Notes under the pieces: generated by a model
Told to the model about the DNA's origin: nothing
Seen by the model: only the letters and a program-made list of their open reading frames with translations
Databases searched by the model: none
Translations under genes and position numbers: made by a program
Part shown: one piece after another, positions 19,436 through 28,521 of the stretch
Position numbering within the stretch: the stretch's first letter is position 1
Layout of the letters: each line of letters opens with the position of its first letter
Source of the DNA: Catellatospora sp. KI3
GTDB taxonomy: Bacteria > Actinomycetota > Actinomycetes > Mycobacteriales > Micromonosporaceae
DNA length: 64,000 nucleotides
Reading direction: 5' to 3'
Assembly (NCBI RefSeq): GCF_029948125.1
Contig: NZ_JASAMB010000001.1
Span: 372,001 to 436,000, forward strand

Positions 19436-20527
19436 ATGTCCCCCCTCGCAACAACGACACTGGACGCTCTGTTCCCGGCCGCCGCGCTCGAGCGCGCCCT
19501 GACCGAGGGGCTGGTCCGCAGGCAGCGGCACCCGCACCTGCCGTTGACGATCTTCAACTACACCGAGAAGTGCGTGTACGCGAACACGTGGGACGAAGTG
19601 ACCCTCTCCTGCCGCGGCCTGATCACCGACGACACCGGTGCCGTGGTGGCGCGCCCGCTGGCCAAGTTCTTCAACCACGGCCAGCCGGGCGCGCCCGAGA
19701 TCGCCCTGGACGAGCCGGTCCTGGTCACGGACAAGGTCGACGGTTCGCTGGGTGTGATCTACCCGACCCCGGACGGCCCGGCGGTGGCCACTCGGGGCTC
19801 GTTCAGCTCCGACCAGGCGCGGCACGCGACCGAGCTGCTGCGCCGACGGTACCCGCACTGGGCGCCGCCGACCGGCCGGACCGTGCTCGTGGAGATCATC
19901 TACCCGGCGAACCGGATCGTGGTCGACTACGGCGGCCTGAACGACCTGATGCTGCTCGGCGCGGTCGACATCACCACCGGCCGCTCGTACGGCCCCGAGG
20001 GCGTGCCCGACTGGCCCGGCCCGGTCGTCGAGGTCTTCGGGTACGCCACGTTCGCCGAGGCGCTGGCGGCACCGTCCCGCCCCGGGCGGGAGGGGCTGGT
20101 GGTGCACGCGACCGGCCCCGACACCCGCGTGAAGATCAAGTACGAGGACTACCTGCACCTGCACCGGATCATCTACGGGCTGCACGCCCGGGGCATCTGG
20201 GAGGCGCTGGGCGCGGGCGCGACGGTCGAGCAGATCGCCGAGCCGCTGCCCGACGAGTTCCACGGCTGGGTCACCTCGGTCGCCGACCGGCTGCGCACCG
20301 AGACGGCGACCCGGTCGGCCGCCATCGAGCAGGCGTACGCGGACATCCTGGCGGGCCTGCCCGACGGCTGGACCCGCAAGGACTTCGCGCTCGTCGCCGG
20401 GCGCCACGAGCTGCGGGCCTACCTGTTCGCGCGGCTCGACAGCCGGGACTACCGGCCCGCCCTGTGGCAGGCGGTGCGGCCGGAGGCGAACGAGACACCG
20501 CACGGCCGTACCTTCGACGACGAGTAG
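19436..20527 (+). CDS. T4 Rnl1-type RNA ligase
   Basis: 363 aa nucleotidyltransferase. Motif [11 protein letters not shown] places the AMP-accepting lysine at residue 100; motif III is [12 protein letters not shown], motif IV EGLVV (219-223), and motif [14 protein letters not shown] (Lys233 and Lys235). The N-terminal segment [24 protein letters not shown] is also typical of Rnl1-like ligases. It would seal 5'-phosphate to 3'-OH RNA ends through an adenylated enzyme. It is followed 19 bp later by a kinase/phosphatase that prepares such ends. The ATG at 19436 was chosen by family start; its ribosome binding site is weak. Confidence 0.88.
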   Translation: MSPLATTTLDALFPAAALERALTEGLVRRQRHPHLPLTIFNYTEKCVYANTWDEVTLSCRGLITDDTGAVVARPLAKFFNHGQPGAPEIALDEPVLVTDKVDGSLGVIYPTPDGPAVATRGSFSSDQARHATELLRRRYPHWAPPTGRTVLVEIIYPANRIVVDYGGLNDLMLLGAVDITTGRSYGPEGVPDWPGPVVEVFGYATFAEALAAPSRPGREGLVVHATGPDTRVKIKYEDYLHLHRIIYGLHARGIWEALGAGATVEQIAEPLPDEFHGWVTSVADRLRTETATRSAAIEQAYADILAGLPDGWTRKDFALVAGRHELRAYLFARLDSRDYRPALWQAVRPEANETPHGRTFDDE

Positions 20528-20546
20528 CCCGAGACCGGAGAGCGAC

Positions 20547-21449
20547 ATGCCCACCCTGACCACCACGCCGACCCTCACCATCACGAGGGGCCTGCCCGGC
20601 TCCGGCAAGACGACCTGGGCGAAGACTCAGCCGAACGTCGTCCGGGTCAACCGCGACGACCTGCGGCGCATGCTGCACGGCGGCAACCTCGGCGAGGGGT
20701 GGGCCGAGGTCCAGGTGACCGTCGCCCAGCGCGCCCAGGTCGAGGCGCTGCTGCGCGCCGGGGTCGACGTGGTCTGCGACGACACCAACCTGCGCGCCAA
20801 GGTGGTGCGCGAGCTGGCCGAGCTCGCCGCCGCCTGCGGAGCGCGTACGGTGCTGCGCGACTTCACCGACGTGCCGCTGCAGACCTGCCTGGAGCGCGAC
20901 GCGGCCCGGCCGGAGGCCGAGCGGGTCGGCCCCGAGGTGATCATGCGCATGCACGAGCGCTACCTGACCGGCAAGCGGGAGCAGCTCACGCTGCCCGAGC
21001 CCGCCGTGCACCGCACGTACACGCCGCCCGTCGGGATGCCCCGGGCGATCCTGGTGGACCTGGACGGCACGGTGGCGCTGATGGGGGCGCGCAGCCCGTA
21101 CGACCACACCCGGGTCCACCTGGACCTGCCCAACCAGCCGGTGATCGACGCGGTCCGTGCCCTGCACGCGGCGGGCCACACGGTGGTCTACTGCTCCGGC
21201 CGGGTCGACGCCTGCCGCGAGGCGACCGCCGCCTGGCTGGACGAGCACGTCGGCGTCCCGTACGCCGCGCTGCACATGCGCCGGACCGGTGACCAGCGCA
21301 AGGACTCCGTGGTCAAGCAGGAGATCTTCGAGCGGGAGCTGCGCGACAATTGGCACGTCGTGGCGGTGCTGGACGACCGGAACCAGGTCGTGCGGATGTG
21401 GCGCGAACTGGGCCTGACCGTGTTCCAGGTCGCCGACGGCGCTTTCTGA
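20547..21449 (+). CDS. Polynucleotide 5'-kinase / 3'-phosphatase, T4 Pnkp-like
   Basis: 300 aa, two domains in T4 order. The N-terminal kinase has a P-loop at residues 15-22 (GLPGSGKT) and NRDDLRR with Asp37/38 as the likely catalytic base. The C-terminal HAD phosphatase has DLDGT at 171-175 followed by MGARSPYDHTRV, closely like the T4 enzyme. It phosphorylates 5'-OH and removes 3'-phosphate or 2',3'-cyclic phosphate, making ends for the ligase just upstream. GGAGAG lies 4 nt before the ATG. Confidence 0.92.
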   Translation: MPTLTTTPTLTITRGLPGSGKTTWAKTQPNVVRVNRDDLRRMLHGGNLGEGWAEVQVTVAQRAQVEALLRAGVDVVCDDTNLRAKVVRELAELAAACGARTVLRDFTDVPLQTCLERDAARPEAERVGPEVIMRMHERYLTGKREQLTLPEPAVHRTYTPPVGMPRAILVDLDGTVALMGARSPYDHTRVHLDLPNQPVIDAVRALHAAGHTVVYCSGRVDACREATAAWLDEHVGVPYAALHMRRTGDQRKDSVVKQEIFERELRDNWHVVAVLDDRNQVVRMWRELGLTVFQVADGAF

Positions 21450-21458
21450 CCCGCAGGG

Positions 21459-21486
21459 TAAGGAAGGGCACCCTCCCGGCGTCTTA
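21459..21486 (+). terminator. Possible terminator, short relative of the TAAGGAAGGG repeat family
   Basis: Starts TAAGGAAGGG 9 bp after the kinase stop and ends in an inverted TCTTA; the outer arms GTAAG/CTTAC and inner GGG/CCC can pair. The first ten bases match the 50-bp repeats at 52124 and 55677. Confidence 0.4.
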
Positions 21487-21539
21487 CGCGGCGGCGGTTG
21501 CCCTACTTAGCATGGGTTGACAGACGTCAGTACAAGGGG

Positions 21540-22133
21540 ATGCCTACGGTGACCAAGCTGTCGCAGAAGCTCACCCGGACCGGGGCGGTCGCGCTGCCCG
21601 CCGCGGTGACCGTCACGCCGGACGAGTACGACACGCTGCCCCCCGACAGCCGCATCGAGCTCCTGGACGGAGTCCTGCGCCCCATGACGCCCCCGACGGC
21701 GCGGCACCAGATCGTCATGATGAAGCTGGTCACCGCGCTGCTGCGCCGCTGCCCGCCCGCGCTGGCCGCGCTGCACGAGCAGGAGGTGCGGCTCGCCGAC
21801 GACCTGCGCCGCAACCCCGACGTGCTGGTGGTGCGGGCCGCGGCGGTCAACCTGGACTGGTTCAGCTTCCCGCCGCGCGAGGTCGTTCTGGCCGTGGAGA
21901 TCGTCAGCCCGGGTACGCAGACCGCCGACCGCAAGCACAAGCCGGCCGAGTACGCCGACGCCGGCATCCCCTACTACTGGCGCGTCGAGCCCACCCCGGT
22001 CTTCGCGGTGCACACGTTCCACCTGGCCGAGACCGACGCCTACGAGTCGACCGGGGTCTTCGGCGCGGGCGAGTTCATCACCGTGCCGGGCCTGGAGTGG
22101 GCGGCCATCCCCATCGCCGAGCTGGTCCCGTAG
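21540..22133 (+). CDS. Uma2 family (DUF820) putative nuclease-fold protein
   Basis: 197 aa. PD-(D/E)XK-type fold signature: IELLDG early, RRNPDVLVV, and LAVEIVSPGTQTADRKHKPAEYADAGIPYYWRV. Uma2 proteins are abundant in actinobacteria and cyanobacteria; nuclease activity is predicted from the fold, and the cellular role is unknown. ATG 21540 and GTG 21549 are both possible starts; AAGGGG directly upstream suits the GTG better. Confidence 0.88.
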   Translation: MPTVTKLSQKLTRTGAVALPAAVTVTPDEYDTLPPDSRIELLDGVLRPMTPPTARHQIVMMKLVTALLRRCPPALAALHEQEVRLADDLRRNPDVLVVRAAAVNLDWFSFPPREVVLAVEIVSPGTQTADRKHKPAEYADAGIPYYWRVEPTPVFAVHTFHLAETDAYESTGVFGAGEFITVPGLEWAAIPIAELVP

Positions 22134-22144
22134 CCGTACACGCG

Positions 22145-22178
22145 AAGAGGGCCGACCCCCTGCGGGGTCGGCCCTCTT
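22145..22178. terminator. Bidirectional rho-independent terminator
   Basis: A 15-bp stem (22145-22159 with 22164-22178), tetraloop CTGC and short T-run on the right. It lies between the convergent Uma2 and rho stops. Confidence 0.88.
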
Positions 22179-22190
22179 TCAGCGCTGACG

Positions 22191-24104
22191 TCACTCGCCG
22201 GGAGTGGTCTTCGCGATCTGCATCAGGAACTCGATGTTGGTGCGGGTCTGCTTGAGCTTGTCGAGCAGCAGGTCCAGCGCCGCCTGCGAGTCCAGCGAGT
22301 GCAGGACCTTGCGCAGCTTGTGCACGATCACCAGCTCCTCCGGCGCCAGCAGGATCTCCTCCTTGCGGGTGCCGGACGGGTCGATGTCGATCGCCGGGAA
22401 GATGCGCTTGTCGGCGATCTTGCGGTCGAGCTTGAGCTCGGCGTTACCCGTGCCCTTGAACTCCTCGAAGATGACCGTGTCCATCATCGAACCGGTCTCG
22501 ACCAGCGCCGTGGCGAGAATGGTCAGCGAGCCGCCGTTCTCGATGTTGCGGGCCGCGCCGAGGAAGCGCTTGGGCGGGTAGAGCGCGGTCGAGTCGATAC
22601 CGCCGGACAGGATGCGGCCGGAGGCCGGCGCGGCCAGGTTGTAGGCCCGGCCCAGACGCGTGATCGAGTCCAGCAGCACCACCACGTCGTGACCCAGCTC
22701 GACCAGGCGCTTGGCCCGCTCGATCGCCAGCTCGGCGACGGTGGTGTGGTCCATCGGCGGCCGGTCGAAGGTCGAGGCGATGACCTCGCCCTTCACCGAG
22801 CGCTGCATGTCGGTGACCTCTTCGGGACGCTCGTCCACCAGCACCACCATCAGGTGGCACTCGGGGTTGTTCGTCGTGATCGCGTTGGCCAGCGACTGCA
22901 GGACCATGGTCTTACCGGCCTTGGGCGGCGACACGATGAGCGCGCGCTGCCCCTTGCCGATCGGCATCACCAGGTCGATGACGCGCGTGGTCAGGATCTG
23001 CGGCTCGGTCTCCAGGCGCAGGCGCTCCTGCGGGTACAGCGGAGTGAGCTTGTAGAACTCGGGGCGGCGGCGGGCCTCCTCGGGCTCCATGCCGTTGACC
23101 GTGTCCAGCCGGACCAGCGGGTTGTACTTGTCGCGGCGCTGCTCGCCGTCGCGGGCCGACCGCACGGCGCCGGTGATCGCGTCACCGCGGCGCAGACCGT
23201 ACTTCTTGACCTGCGACATCGACACGTAGACGTCGTTGGGGCCGGCCAGGTAGCCGGTGGTGCGCACGAACGCGTAGTTGTCGAGCACGTCGACGATGCC
23301 GGCGACCGGCACCAGCACGTCGTCCTCGCTGACCTGCGGCTCGGCACCCCCGCCAGCGGCACCGACGGTCTCGCGGTCGCGGCCGCGGCGGCGGTCGCGG
23401 AACCGGCTGCGCCGGCCGCGGCGGTCCCCGCCGTCGTCGTCGCCGTCGAAGTCCCGCTCGCGCTGCTCGCGCGGCGCGCGGTCGGCGTTGCGCTCACCGC
23501 GGTCGGCGTTGCGCTCGGCGCGCTCGCCCCGCTCGGAGTCGCGCGAGCCGCGCTCGCCCCGCTCGCCCCGCTCGGGGCGGTCGCCCCGGTCGGCACGCTC
23601 GCCCCGGTCGGCACGCTCACCGCGCTCGGCGCGGTCACCACGCTCGCCCCGCTCGCCGTTGCGCTCCCGGCGCGACTCGCGTCGGCCTTCGCCCCGCTCG
23701 CGGCCCTCGGGTGCGCCGGCGGACGCCTCAGCCTCACCACGCGGCTCCGGCGCCCCGCGGCGGCCCCGACGCTCGCCACGCGGCTCGGCACCCTCCGCGC
23801 TCGCGGGCTCGGCAGCGGACTCGCGGACCTCGGCCCGCACCTCCTCGCGCGCCGGCGCGGCGGCCGCGGCCACGTCAGCGCGGGGGCGCGGAGCGCCGCC
23901 GCCCTGGCTGGCCGTGATCGCGGCGATCAGCTCGCCCTTACGCATGCGTGCGGTGCCCGTGATGCCCAACCCCGCCGCGAGAGTCTGCAGCTCAGGCAGC
24001 AGCTTCGCGGAGAGACCGCTGCCGGCGGTACGGCGGCGCCGGCCGGTGGAGGCGTCGTCAGCGACGTGGGAGACATCCGACGTCATGTCGGTGGTGTCGC
24101 TCAA
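22191..24104 (-). CDS. rho: Transcription termination factor Rho with long Arg/Glu/Gly-rich insertion
   Basis: 637 aa from a TTG at 24104 (AAGGA a few bases upstream); an ATG at 24086 is an alternative. Rho_N helical domain about residues 31-70, then a low-complexity insertion of about 180 residues (75-255) made of repeats such as [21 protein letters not shown]. Next a cold-shock RNA-binding domain (about 262-335) and the RecA-type ATPase with Walker A SPPKAGKT (392-399). Hexameric helicase that ends transcription at unstructured C-rich RNA. Such insertions are an actinobacterial feature and add RNA affinity; this one is unusually long and repetitive. Confidence 0.97.
   Translation of the reverse strand: MSDTTDMTSDVSHVADDASTGRRRRTAGSGLSAKLLPELQTLAAGLGITGTARMRKGELIAAITASQGGGAPRPRADVAAAAAPAREEVRAEVRESAAEPASAEGAEPRGERRGRRGAPEPRGEAEASAGAPEGRERGEGRRESRRERNGERGERGDRAERGERADRGERADRGDRPERGERGERGSRDSERGERAERNADRGERNADRAPREQRERDFDGDDDGGDRRGRRSRFRDRRRGRDRETVGAAGGGAEPQVSEDDVLVPVAGIVDVLDNYAFVRTTGYLAGPNDVYVSMSQVKKYGLRRGDAITGAVRSARDGEQRRDKYNPLVRLDTVNGMEPEEARRRPEFYKLTPLYPQERLRLETEPQILTTRVIDLVMPIGKGQRALIVSPPKAGKTMVLQSLANAITTNNPECHLMVVLVDERPEEVTDMQRSVKGEVIASTFDRPPMDHTTVAELAIERAKRLVELGHDVVVLLDSITRLGRAYNLAAPASGRILSGGIDSTALYPPKRFLGAARNIENGGSLTILATALVETGSMMDTVIFEEFKGTGNAELKLDRKIADKRIFPAIDIDPSGTRKEEILLAPEELVIVHKLRKVLHSLDSQAALDLLLDKLKQTRTNIEFLMQIAKTTPGE
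23470..23720. repeat. Degenerate tandem repeat inside rho
   Basis: Near-repeats of a CGCTCGCCCCGCTCGG-like unit in multiples of 3 bp encode the Arg-Gly-Glu-Arg repeats of the Rho insertion. The array can expand or contract without breaking the frame. Confidence 0.7.
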
Positions 24105-24493
24105 TGGATTCCTTCCCTCGATTGGCCGGGGCAGCCCGGGTCTTCTTTCGACAGTGGCGGCCGGGCGGCCTCGGATACCCGCGGGTGCTCTCGTCCGAGC
24201 CCAACGGGGGTTTTTGCGCAGTCTCGACGGTGTTCCCGAGCCCGTCCAAAGGCGACGGTGGGACACCAGGAGCGTGCGATCAGGCTGCGGCAGGCGTAGA
24301 CAGGGGGTGGACGGCCGTGTTGTCAGGCAAACGTGTCCGTCTGAACCGAGCTCCGGCTGCGCCGCCCCGCACAAGATCGGGCGCTTCGCGGCTGTGCTGC
24401 CCTAGAGCGTAATCAACGACTTAGACCAGCGGCAACACCGGGCTACTCGGCGTGTCTGAACTGCTGCAAAACGAAGGTGATACGCCCCGGTTT
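24105..24493 (-). promoter_or_regulatory. Leader and promoter region of rho
   Basis: 389 bp without a supported gene between thrB and rho. On the minus strand a TTGCCG (24435-24430) and TACGCT (24411-24406) pair with an 18-bp spacer is a plausible sigma-70-type promoter, giving a leader of about 290 nt. A long leader fits the autogenous control known for rho in other bacteria; the leader structure was not resolved. Confidence 0.4.
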
Positions 24494-25396
24494 CTAACTC
24501 CGGATCCTACCTTCGCGTACGACCGCCCCGCCAGCGTTCACCGAAAGACTGTGGGCCAGCCAACTACCAGCCGGTACGAAACCGGACGGCAGGGCCGAGA
24601 GCACCAGCACGCTGGGCCCCGCACCGCTGACCACGGCGGCGGCCCCCGCCGCCCGCAGCTGCGCGACCAGCTCGGCCGTCTCCGGCATCCCCGGCGCGCG
24701 GTAGCCCTGGTGCAGCCGGTCCTCGGTAGCCTCGAACAGCAGGCCGGGCTCGGTGGTCAGCGCGTGCACCAGCAGCGCCGAGCGCCCCGCGTTGAACGCC
24801 GCGTCCGCGTGCGGCACCTGCGACGGCAGCGCCGCGCGCGCCTGCGCGGTGAAGCCCCGGACCGCGGGCACGAAGACGGTCGGGTGCACCCCGGCCGCCA
24901 CCGGCAGCGAGACCGCCCGGGCGCCGGCCGCGCCGCCCCAGGCGACGGTGAAGCCGCCCAGCAGGCAGGGTGCGATGTTGTCGGGGTGGCCCTCGATCCG
25001 ACCGGCCAGCCGCACCTCGTCGGCCCGGCTGAGGCGGCCGCCCGCCAGCGCGTTGGCCAGGGTCACCCCGGCGACGATCGCGGCGCTGGACGAACCCATG
25101 CCGCGGGCCTGCGGGATCCGGTTGAGGCAGTGCAGGCCCAGGCCGGACGGCTGGGCGCCCAGCTCGGCGAAAGTCTCCCGCATGGCGCGTACGACCAGGT
25201 GCGTGTCGTCGTCCGGCAGCTCCCCCGCACCCTCGCCCTCGACCGTCACCCGGGTCTTGCCGTCCTCGGTCACCCAGGCGGTGACCTCGTCGCACAGGTC
25301 CAGCGCCAGCCCGAGCGCGTCGAACCCGGGCCCCAGATTCGCGCTGGTCGCCGGGGCGAGCACGGTGCGGGCGCCCGCTTCGAAGGTGATCGTCAC
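24494..25396 (-). CDS. thrB: Homoserine kinase
   Basis: 300 aa GHMP-family kinase that phosphorylates homoserine, the step before threonine synthase. N-terminal APATSANLGPGFDALGLAL, ATP loop GMGSSSAAIVAG, and the C-terminal motif AAVVSGAGPSVLVLS. GTG start at 25396; the nearby ATG runs into a stop. It is detached from thrC by about 3.1 kb of unrelated genes, unlike the usual hom-thrC-thrB order. Confidence 0.96.
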   Translation of the reverse strand: MTITFEAGARTVLAPATSANLGPGFDALGLALDLCDEVTAWVTEDGKTRVTVEGEGAGELPDDDTHLVVRAMRETFAELGAQPSGLGLHCLNRIPQARGMGSSSAAIVAGVTLANALAGGRLSRADEVRLAGRIEGHPDNIAPCLLGGFTVAWGGAAGARAVSLPVAAGVHPTVFVPAVRGFTAQARAALPSQVPHADAAFNAGRSALLVHALTTEPGLLFEATEDRLHQGYRAPGMPETAELVAQLRAAGAAAVVSGAGPSVLVLSALPSGFVPAGSWLAHSLSVNAGGAVVREGRIRS

Positions 25397-25470
25397 GTCG
25401 TCATTATGCGACTGCGCGGGGTGCGGGCAGCCGGTACGGTGTGCCGGTTGTCCACCCCTCGGGAGATCAT

Positions 25471-25890
25471 ATGAACTTCGACGACCCCACCGAACTCGCC
25501 TGGGCCATCCCCACCCTGCTCATCCCCGTGGCGCTGCTGGCGGGCCTGGTGCTGGCGCTGGTGCTGCGCAAACGACTCGGGGCCGCGGCCACCACCCTGC
25601 TGGTCCTCGGCTGCCTGCTGGGCGTCGTGCAGCTCGGTTTCACCGTCTGGTGGTCGGGCTGGGGCTACCGCATGATGGTGGAGTCGTTCTATGAGAGCGG
25701 CGACTTCGAGAACCGGATCACGCTGCTGCGCATCGTCAGCGCCCTCGTCGGCGCCAGCCAGCTGATCTGGATATCGCTGCTGCTGGCGGGCGGGATCGTG
25801 GGCCGCAAGCGGCCGCAGCCCGCGCAGGTCGACCCGGCACTGCTCGTGTCGAGGCCCGGTGAGTCGGAGTGGACGGTGCCGTCGGTCTGA
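25471..25890 (+). CDS. Small membrane protein, unknown function
   Basis: 139 aa with three to four hydrophobic helices (AIPTLLIPVALLAGLVLALV, LVLGCLLGVVQLGFTVWW, LVGASQLIWISLLLAGGIVG). Good ribosome binding site GGGAG 5 nt before the ATG. Divergent from thrB, convergent with the RHH gene. No family recognised. Confidence 0.75.
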   Translation: MNFDDPTELAWAIPTLLIPVALLAGLVLALVLRKRLGAAATTLLVLGCLLGVVQLGFTVWWSGWGYRMMVESFYESGDFENRITLLRIVSALVGASQLIWISLLLAGGIVGRKRPQPAQVDPALLVSRPGESEWTVPSV

Positions 25891-25910
25891 CGGCACTCCA
25901 GCGTGGACGG

Positions 25911-26102
25911 TCAGTCCTCGGACTCGTCGTCCTCGACCGGCGCGGTGGGGCGCTCGACCGGCCGCCCCACCGCCTTCAGCGCGTTGCGCAGCGCGTACTC
26001 GATCTGCGCGTTGACGCTGCGCAGGTCGTCGGCGGCCCAGCGGGCGATCGCGTCGTACACCGCCGGATCGAGCCGCAGCAGCAGCTTCTTGCGCTCAGCC
26101 AC
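25911..26102 (-). CDS. Ribbon-helix-helix DNA-binding protein
   Basis: 63 aa. KKLLLRLDPAVYDAIARWAADDLRSVNAQIEYALRNAL is the Arc/CopG-type strand-helix-helix fold, followed by an acidic tail. Starts at GTG 9 bp after the SPFH gene stop, so the two form an operon. RHH proteins often repress their own operon; AT-containing repeats near the SPFH start (26985-27010) could be its operator. No toxin gene accompanies it. Confidence 0.85.
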   Translation of the reverse strand: MAERKKLLLRLDPAVYDAIARWAADDLRSVNAQIEYALRNALKAVGRPVERPTAPVEDDESED

Positions 26103-26111
26103 ACATCGTCC

Positions 26112-26975
26112 TCAGTAGAGGGTGCCCGTGTTGACGACCGGCTGCGCGGCGCGGTCGCCGCACAGCACCACCAGCAGGTTGGACACCATCTGCGCCTTGC
26201 GCTCCTCGTCCAGCTCGATCACGCCCTGCTCGCGCAGCGACTCCAGGGCACCGGAGACCATGCCCACGGCTCCTTCCACGATGGTCGCACGCGCGGCCAC
26301 GATCGCCTGCGCCTGCTGGCGCGCGAGCATCGCCTGCGCGATCTCCGCAGCATAGGCGAGATGGGTGATCCGCGACTCGACCACCTCGACGCCGGCCAGC
26401 GCCACCCGCTCGCGCAGCTCGGCGGTCAGCTCGTCGCTGACGGCGGCGCTGTCGCGCAGGCTGGTGCGGTCGGTGCCGTGCGCCTCGTACGGGTAGCTGG
26501 TGGCCAGGTGCCGCACCGCCGTCTCGGCCTGCACCTCGACGAAGTTCACGAAGTCGTCGACGGCGAACTTCGCCGCGTACGTGTCCACCACGCGCCACAC
26601 CACCACGGCGGCGATCTCGACCGGGTTGCCGTCGGCGTCGGACACCTTGAGCCGGTTGGACTCGAAGTTGCGCACCCGCTTGGAGATCTTCGTCTTCTCC
26701 GTCAGCGGCCAGGTCCAGTGGAACCCGGGCGAGTCGATCGTCCCCGCGTACGACCCGAAGAACTGGATCAGCCGGGCGTCGTTCGGGCTGATCACGATGA
26801 ACCCGGTGCAGATCAGGGTGATCAGCAGCGCGGCGGCCGCGACGGTGATCCCGATGACCGTGCCTCCTCCCGGCGTGTCGGCCCGCGCCGCGATGACCGC
26901 GATCGTCGCCGCCAGCACCGCCAGCGCCACGAGCACCAGCAGGAACCCGGAGACCCGGAACGCCCGCTTCTGCAT
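26112..26975 (-). CDS. SPFH/Band 7 (stomatin-like) membrane protein
   Basis: 287 aa. Two N-terminal membrane helices ([22 protein letters not shown] and [24 protein letters not shown]), then the Band 7 domain ([14 protein letters not shown]... [20 protein letters not shown]) and a helical [20 protein letters not shown] segment that oligomerises in the family. Thought to form membrane scaffolds. GGGGAGG lies 5 nt before the ATG at 26975; the open frame upstream is a shadow running through a repeat. The operon partner is an RHH protein, a recurrent pairing in actinobacteria. Confidence 0.9.
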   Translation of the reverse strand: MQKRAFRVSGFLLVLVALAVLAATIAVIAARADTPGGGTVIGITVAAAALLITLICTGFIVISPNDARLIQFFGSYAGTIDSPGFHWTWPLTEKTKISKRVRNFESNRLKVSDADGNPVEIAAVVVWRVVDTYAAKFAVDDFVNFVEVQAETAVRHLATSYPYEAHGTDRTSLRDSAAVSDELTAELRERVALAGVEVVESRITHLAYAAEIAQAMLARQQAQAIVAARATIVEGAVGMVSGALESLREQGVIELDEERKAQMVSNLLVVLCGDRAAQPVVNTGTLY

Positions 26976-27012
26976 GACACCCTCCCCATATCGAAGTGAT
27001 ATCACCACGCTA
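26976..27012 (-). promoter_or_regulatory. Possible promoter/operator of the SPFH-RHH operon
   Basis: On the minus strand two TGATA units (TGATAGCGTGGTGATATCA) are followed by CGATAT just before the ribosome binding site. This short AT-rich patch in GC-rich DNA could be a -10 region overlapped by an operator for the RHH protein. Confidence 0.3.
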
Positions 27013-27066
27013 TCAGGGGAGGACAAGGGTGCGTCGTGGGCGGGGTGGGTGGTGGCGGCGGTGGCA

Positions 27067-27126
27067 GCAGTTTCGGGGAAAGTGCTGGAATCTTGGGCCG
27101 GATTCCTGCAGTTTCCCCGAGACTGC
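27067..27126. repeat. 60-bp double-palindrome repeat, copy 1
   Basis: Two 19-bp near-palindromic arms of GCAGTTTC...GAAACTGC type flank an inner stem (GGAATC/GATTCC). Same length and design as copies at 49032 and 59781. It lies between the MFS stop and the SPFH start. Confidence 0.8.
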
Positions 27127-27182
27127 ACTCGCCACGCCCCGCTCCACGGGCGCGGCGCGGGCGCGGTGGGCGCGGTGGCGGG

Positions 27183-28421
27183 TCAGTCCGCAGTGGCCAG
27201 GGCGGGCGTGCTGCCGTGGCGGGGCAGGCGGCGGGTGACCAGGCGCCAGCCGACGGCGTACAGGAGGGTCGTGGTGGCGCAGCACGCGATCAGCAGCCGC
27301 ACGTCGACCGAGTCCACGAAGAAGCCGACAGTCAGCTGCGACACGGTCACCGCCAGCATGGCGATCATCTGGTCGCTGGCGCCGACCCGGCCGCGCAGCT
27401 CGTCGGGCACCTCCTGGGCCAGCGCGTAGTTCGACATGACCCAGTTGCCGCCACCGGCCGCGTGCGCCACGAAGATCCCGGCGAGCACCAGCGGGAACCA
27501 GGTCGCCACCGAGACGCCGAGGTAGACGATGCCGTAGGTCGACATGGAGATGGCCAGCGCCGGGAACAGCCAGTGCGGGCGGGCCAGCGCCGCCCGGAAC
27601 ACGAACGGGCCGACGAGGCTGCCCAGGCCGCGTACCGCGAACATCAGGCCGAGGCCGCGCGGGCCGACCCCGAACGCCGTGGCCATCAGCGGGAACGTCG
27701 CCAGCAGGCCGTTGCCGACACCCACCGCCGACTTGACCGTCACCAGGGCCAGCAGCCGCGGCTCGCGGCGCAGGAAGCGGTTGGCCTCGGCGATCGCGGC
27801 GAACGCGGGCCGCGGCTCGACCAAGCCCTGCTCCTGCGTCGGGCGGCGGATGCCCGAGGTGAGCAGGGCCGCGCCGACCAGGCCGAAGGCGACCAGCCCG
27901 AAGCAGGCGTACGGGCTCAGCCAGGCGCTGACCACGCCGCCCAGCGACGAGGCGACCACGGTGACCGTGCCCCAGGCCGAGCCGTGCACGGCCATCGCGG
28001 GCGACAGGTCGCTGCGGTCGACGAGGTTCGGCATGGCCGCGTTGGCGGCCGGGGTGTAGAACGCCTTCGCGCCGGACAGCGCCGCGACCGACACGAGCGC
28101 GATCGGGCCGGCCCACGGGCCGTGCACCAGCAGCAGGCCGACCACGGCGACGAGGGCGGACAGGTTGGAGGTGATCAGGATGCGCTTGCGGTCGAACCGG
28201 TCCGCGATCGTCCCGGCGTACGGCAGCAGCAGCGCGACCGTGCCGGTCTCCGCCGCCAGGGCCAGACCGCCCCACAGCCCCTGCCCGGTCTTCTCGTTGA
28301 GCAGCAGCAACAGGGGGACCATGACGAACCAGTCCGCACCGAACACGATCAGTTCGGCCAGGAACAGGCGGCGGAAGTCACGGTTGGAGGTAAGGACCCG
28401 AAACACAGAGGCACCGTACAC
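27183..28421 (-). CDS. MFS transporter
   Basis: 412 aa with about 12 hydrophobic helices. The loop after helix 2 is AGTIADRFDRKRI, the family's conserved charged loop. Similar proteins are annotated as macrolide-efflux or enterobactin-exporter-like permeases; the substrate cannot be assigned. GTG start at 28421; GTG 28406 is an alternative. Lies between thrC and the SPFH pair. Confidence 0.9.
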   Translation of the reverse strand: MYGASVFRVLTSNRDFRRLFLAELIVFGADWFVMVPLLLLLNEKTGQGLWGGLALAAETGTVALLLPYAGTIADRFDRKRILITSNLSALVAVVGLLLVHGPWAGPIALVSVAALSGAKAFYTPAANAAMPNLVDRSDLSPAMAVHGSAWGTVTVVASSLGGVVSAWLSPYACFGLVAFGLVGAALLTSGIRRPTQEQGLVEPRPAFAAIAEANRFLRREPRLLALVTVKSAVGVGNGLLATFPLMATAFGVGPRGLGLMFAVRGLGSLVGPFVFRAALARPHWLFPALAISMSTYGIVYLGVSVATWFPLVLAGIFVAHAAGGGNWVMSNYALAQEVPDELRGRVGASDQMIAMLAVTVSQLTVGFFVDSVDVRLLIACCATTTLLYAVGWRLVTRRLPRHGSTPALATAD

Positions 28422-28474
28422 CTGGGATGGTCGGAGGCCTCGCCCGCCACCCCCTGCTCCCGCCGGATACGCGA

Positions 28475-28507
28475 GCCGCCGCCGACCCGTGGCGGGTGGG
28501 CGGCGGC
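28475..28507 (-). terminator. Hairpin terminator after thrC
   Basis: A 15-bp stem with one mismatch (28475-28489 with 28493-28507) lies 15 bp beyond the thrC stop, separating it from the MFS gene on the same strand. Confidence 0.7.
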
Positions 28508-28521
28508 GTGCGCGGCGCGGA

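Noticed and set aside
19427-20608. A 393-codon minus-strand frame opposite the RNA ligase
   Set aside because: The plus strand encodes clear ligase motifs over the same region; the minus translation has no motif and is a shadow.
25911-26102. RHH protein as antitoxin of a toxin-antitoxin pair
   Set aside because: The gene beside it is an SPFH membrane protein; no toxin-like small gene overlaps or follows.
27007-27128. N-terminal extension of the SPFH protein to 27128
   Set aside because: The extension runs through a dispersed repeat and lacks a ribosome binding site, whereas GGGGAGG precedes the ATG at 26975.
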